A stretch of 64,000 nucleotides of DNA. Source: Deltaproteobacteria bacterium. Lineage in GTDB: Bacteria; Myxococcota_A; Polyangia; DRWM01; JAAZOP01. Shown here one piece after another: positions 63,150 through 64,000 of the stretch (position 1 is its first letter; every line of letters begins with the position of its first letter). Where the stretch lies: positions 1 through 64,000 of the forward strand of contig JACRCZ010000151.1 in the NCBI GenBank assembly GCA_016218765.1. Direction: 5' to 3'. Below the pieces are notes generated by a model. It was not told where the DNA came from. It saw only the letters and a list, made by a program, of their open reading frames with translations, and made no database searches. The position numbers were made by a program, and so were the translations under genes.

Positions 63150-64000
63150 TTGTTCCGCACCGCCCGCATCTCGCGCCTGGCCCTCGCCGCCGCGCTCGCG
63201 CTCGTCGCGGGGTCATGCGCCGAGCGCGAGCTGCCCGGGGGCTCCGGCGAGCTGCGGCTACGGCTCGGCGGCAGCGGCCTCTCCGACGAGTGGCGTTCGC
63301 TGCGCGTCGTGGCCTTCGACCTGGCGGAACAGGGCTGCATCGGGCCGCGCGTAGCCGAGCCGGGCGCGACCCCGCTGGCCACCAGCGGTCTCGCCCATCC
63401 CGAGTCGCTGCGCTTGACCCTCTCGATCCCGGCCGGCGCCCGGACGATCTACGTCGAGGTCTACCGCGACGGCGACGGCACCGACCTGCTCGGCACCGGC
63501 TGCGCGGAGACCGTCCTGGCGCCGGGCGAGAGCGCCACCGTGCAGGTCGAGATCGTCCTTCTCTCGACCGACGCGGACGCCGACGCGGACGCCGACGACG
63601 TCGTCGACGCAATCGATGCCGACGCCGGCGACGACGCCGGCGGTGACGTCGAGGCGGACGGTGACGACGCCGGCGACGCGGACGGCGACGCGGACGCGGA
63701 CGATGCGGCGGATGTCGACGACGACGTCGCGGACGACGCGGCCGACGTTCCCGCGGAGGACGCGGTCGCAGAGGCGGACGCCCCGCCCGTCCCCGGCCTG
63801 GTGCTGAGCGAGGTCGACTACGACCAGACGGGCACCGACTCGCTGGAATTCGTCGAGCTGTACAACGCGTCGGCGGACCCCGTTCCCTGCGCCGGTCTGG
63901 AGCTGCGGTTGATCAACGGCGTCGGCTCCGCGCTCTACCGGACCCAGCCGCTCACGTGCTCCGCGATCGCTCCCGGCTCCGTGCACGTGGTCGGGTCCTC
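63150..64000 (+). CDS. Lipoprotein with acidic linker and lamin-tail-like domain, partial
   Basis: Runs off the right edge. I choose the TTG at 63150 because GGAGGTGG lies 10 bases upstream and the product opens MFRTARISRLALAAALALVAGSC, a textbook lipoprotein signal; an ATG at 63102 is the longer option. A 100-residue beta-rich domain follows (GELRLRLGGSGLSDEWRSLRVVAFDLAEQGC; TIYVEVYRDGDGTDLLG). Next comes an Asp/Ala tract of about 70 residues. From about 63790 the sequence resembles a lamin-tail domain (LVLSEVDYDQTGTDSLEFVELYN). Function unknown; LTD modules occur in secreted bacterial proteins. Confidence 0.75.
   Translation, partial: MFRTARISRLALAAALALVAGSCAERELPGGSGELRLRLGGSGLSDEWRSLRVVAFDLAEQGCIGPRVAEPGATPLATSGLAHPESLRLTLSIPAGARTIYVEVYRDGDGTDLLGTGCAETVLAPGESATVQVEIVLLSTDADADADADDVVDAIDADAGDDAGGDVEADGDDAGDADGDADADDAADVDDDVADDAADVPAEDAVAEADAPPVPGLVLSEVDYDQTGTDSLEFVELYNASADPVPCAGLELRLINGVGSALYRTQPLTCSAIAPGSVHVVGS

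Overview
The window is about 70% GC and densely packed, with many stop/start overlaps of the ATGA or GTGA type. It looks like a chromosome segment from a Myxococcota-like (deltaproteobacterial) bacterium. The evidence is the set of lipoproteins in which a lipobox is followed by an Asp/Ala/Gly linker (DADAD type) and a cysteine-rich body, a sigma-54 activator, a fused CobA-HemD, and a periplasmic respiratory complex whose cytochrome b motif suggests menaquinone. No rRNA, tRNA, CRISPR array, phage gene or transposase was seen.

Layout. 1-5405: an open-ended acidic/Pro-rich ORF, psd, miaB, a VanZ-like protein, a gamma-carbonic-anhydrase-like hexapeptide protein, lepB and a small ribbon-helix-helix protein. 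5520-18833 (minus strand) is the centrepiece, a nine-gene operon. In transcription order it encodes a GltD/ferredoxin NAD(P)H oxidoreductase, a Rieske protein, cytochrome b in two pieces, a heptahaem cytochrome c, the alpha and beta subunits of a periplasmic NXR/pNar-type molybdopterin oxidoreductase, an ethylbenzene-dehydrogenase-type haem lipoprotein and a TorD-like chaperone. A receiver-less sigma-54 activator lies upstream, and the gap between it and the operon holds an inverted repeat and a -24/-12-like sequence. This would allow electrons to pass from NAD(P)H or quinol through cytochrome b/Rieske/cytochrome c to or from a nitrate/nitrite-type Mo site outside the membrane. An alginate-export-type porin follows at 19027.

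20774-29764: an unknown lipoprotein, a frameshifted cysteine-rich lipoprotein, an SDR, queF, a GH57/DUF3536 hydrolase and a Tat-exported DUF362 protein. 29813-36297: a formate dehydrogenase (Cys-type Mo site) with a NuoF-GltD fusion subunit and a NuoE subunit. 36572-40323: a GAF-GAF histidine kinase and an acetyl-CoA hydrolase/GNAT fusion. 40591-44385: hemC, cobA-hemD, cysK and an Rrf2 regulator in overlapping order. Divergent from these, 44685-47507 encodes a TusA-like protein lacking the Cys, cystathionine beta-synthase and a cystathionine gamma-lyase/synthase. The gap between the two operons carries an Rrf2-like operator. 51734-56824: a second acetyl-CoA hydrolase/GNAT protein, an ADP-forming acyl-CoA synthetase and a DRTGG P-loop protein. 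The remainder (47512-51620 and 56926-64000) is mostly secreted cysteine-rich lipoproteins, a GH5 glycosidase and a GST-like protein.

Several small dispersed repeat families sit in the spacers: a 52-bp tandem repeat sharing a GGTCGTCCGGG core with a second locus, G-rich GGGAGTGCGG tracts, and REP palindromes of the form CCGC..TTCA..GCGG. One inverted-repeat element is inserted in frame in the signal-peptide region of the NXR haem subunit. Two secreted-protein genes appear frameshifted, by indel or sequencing error.
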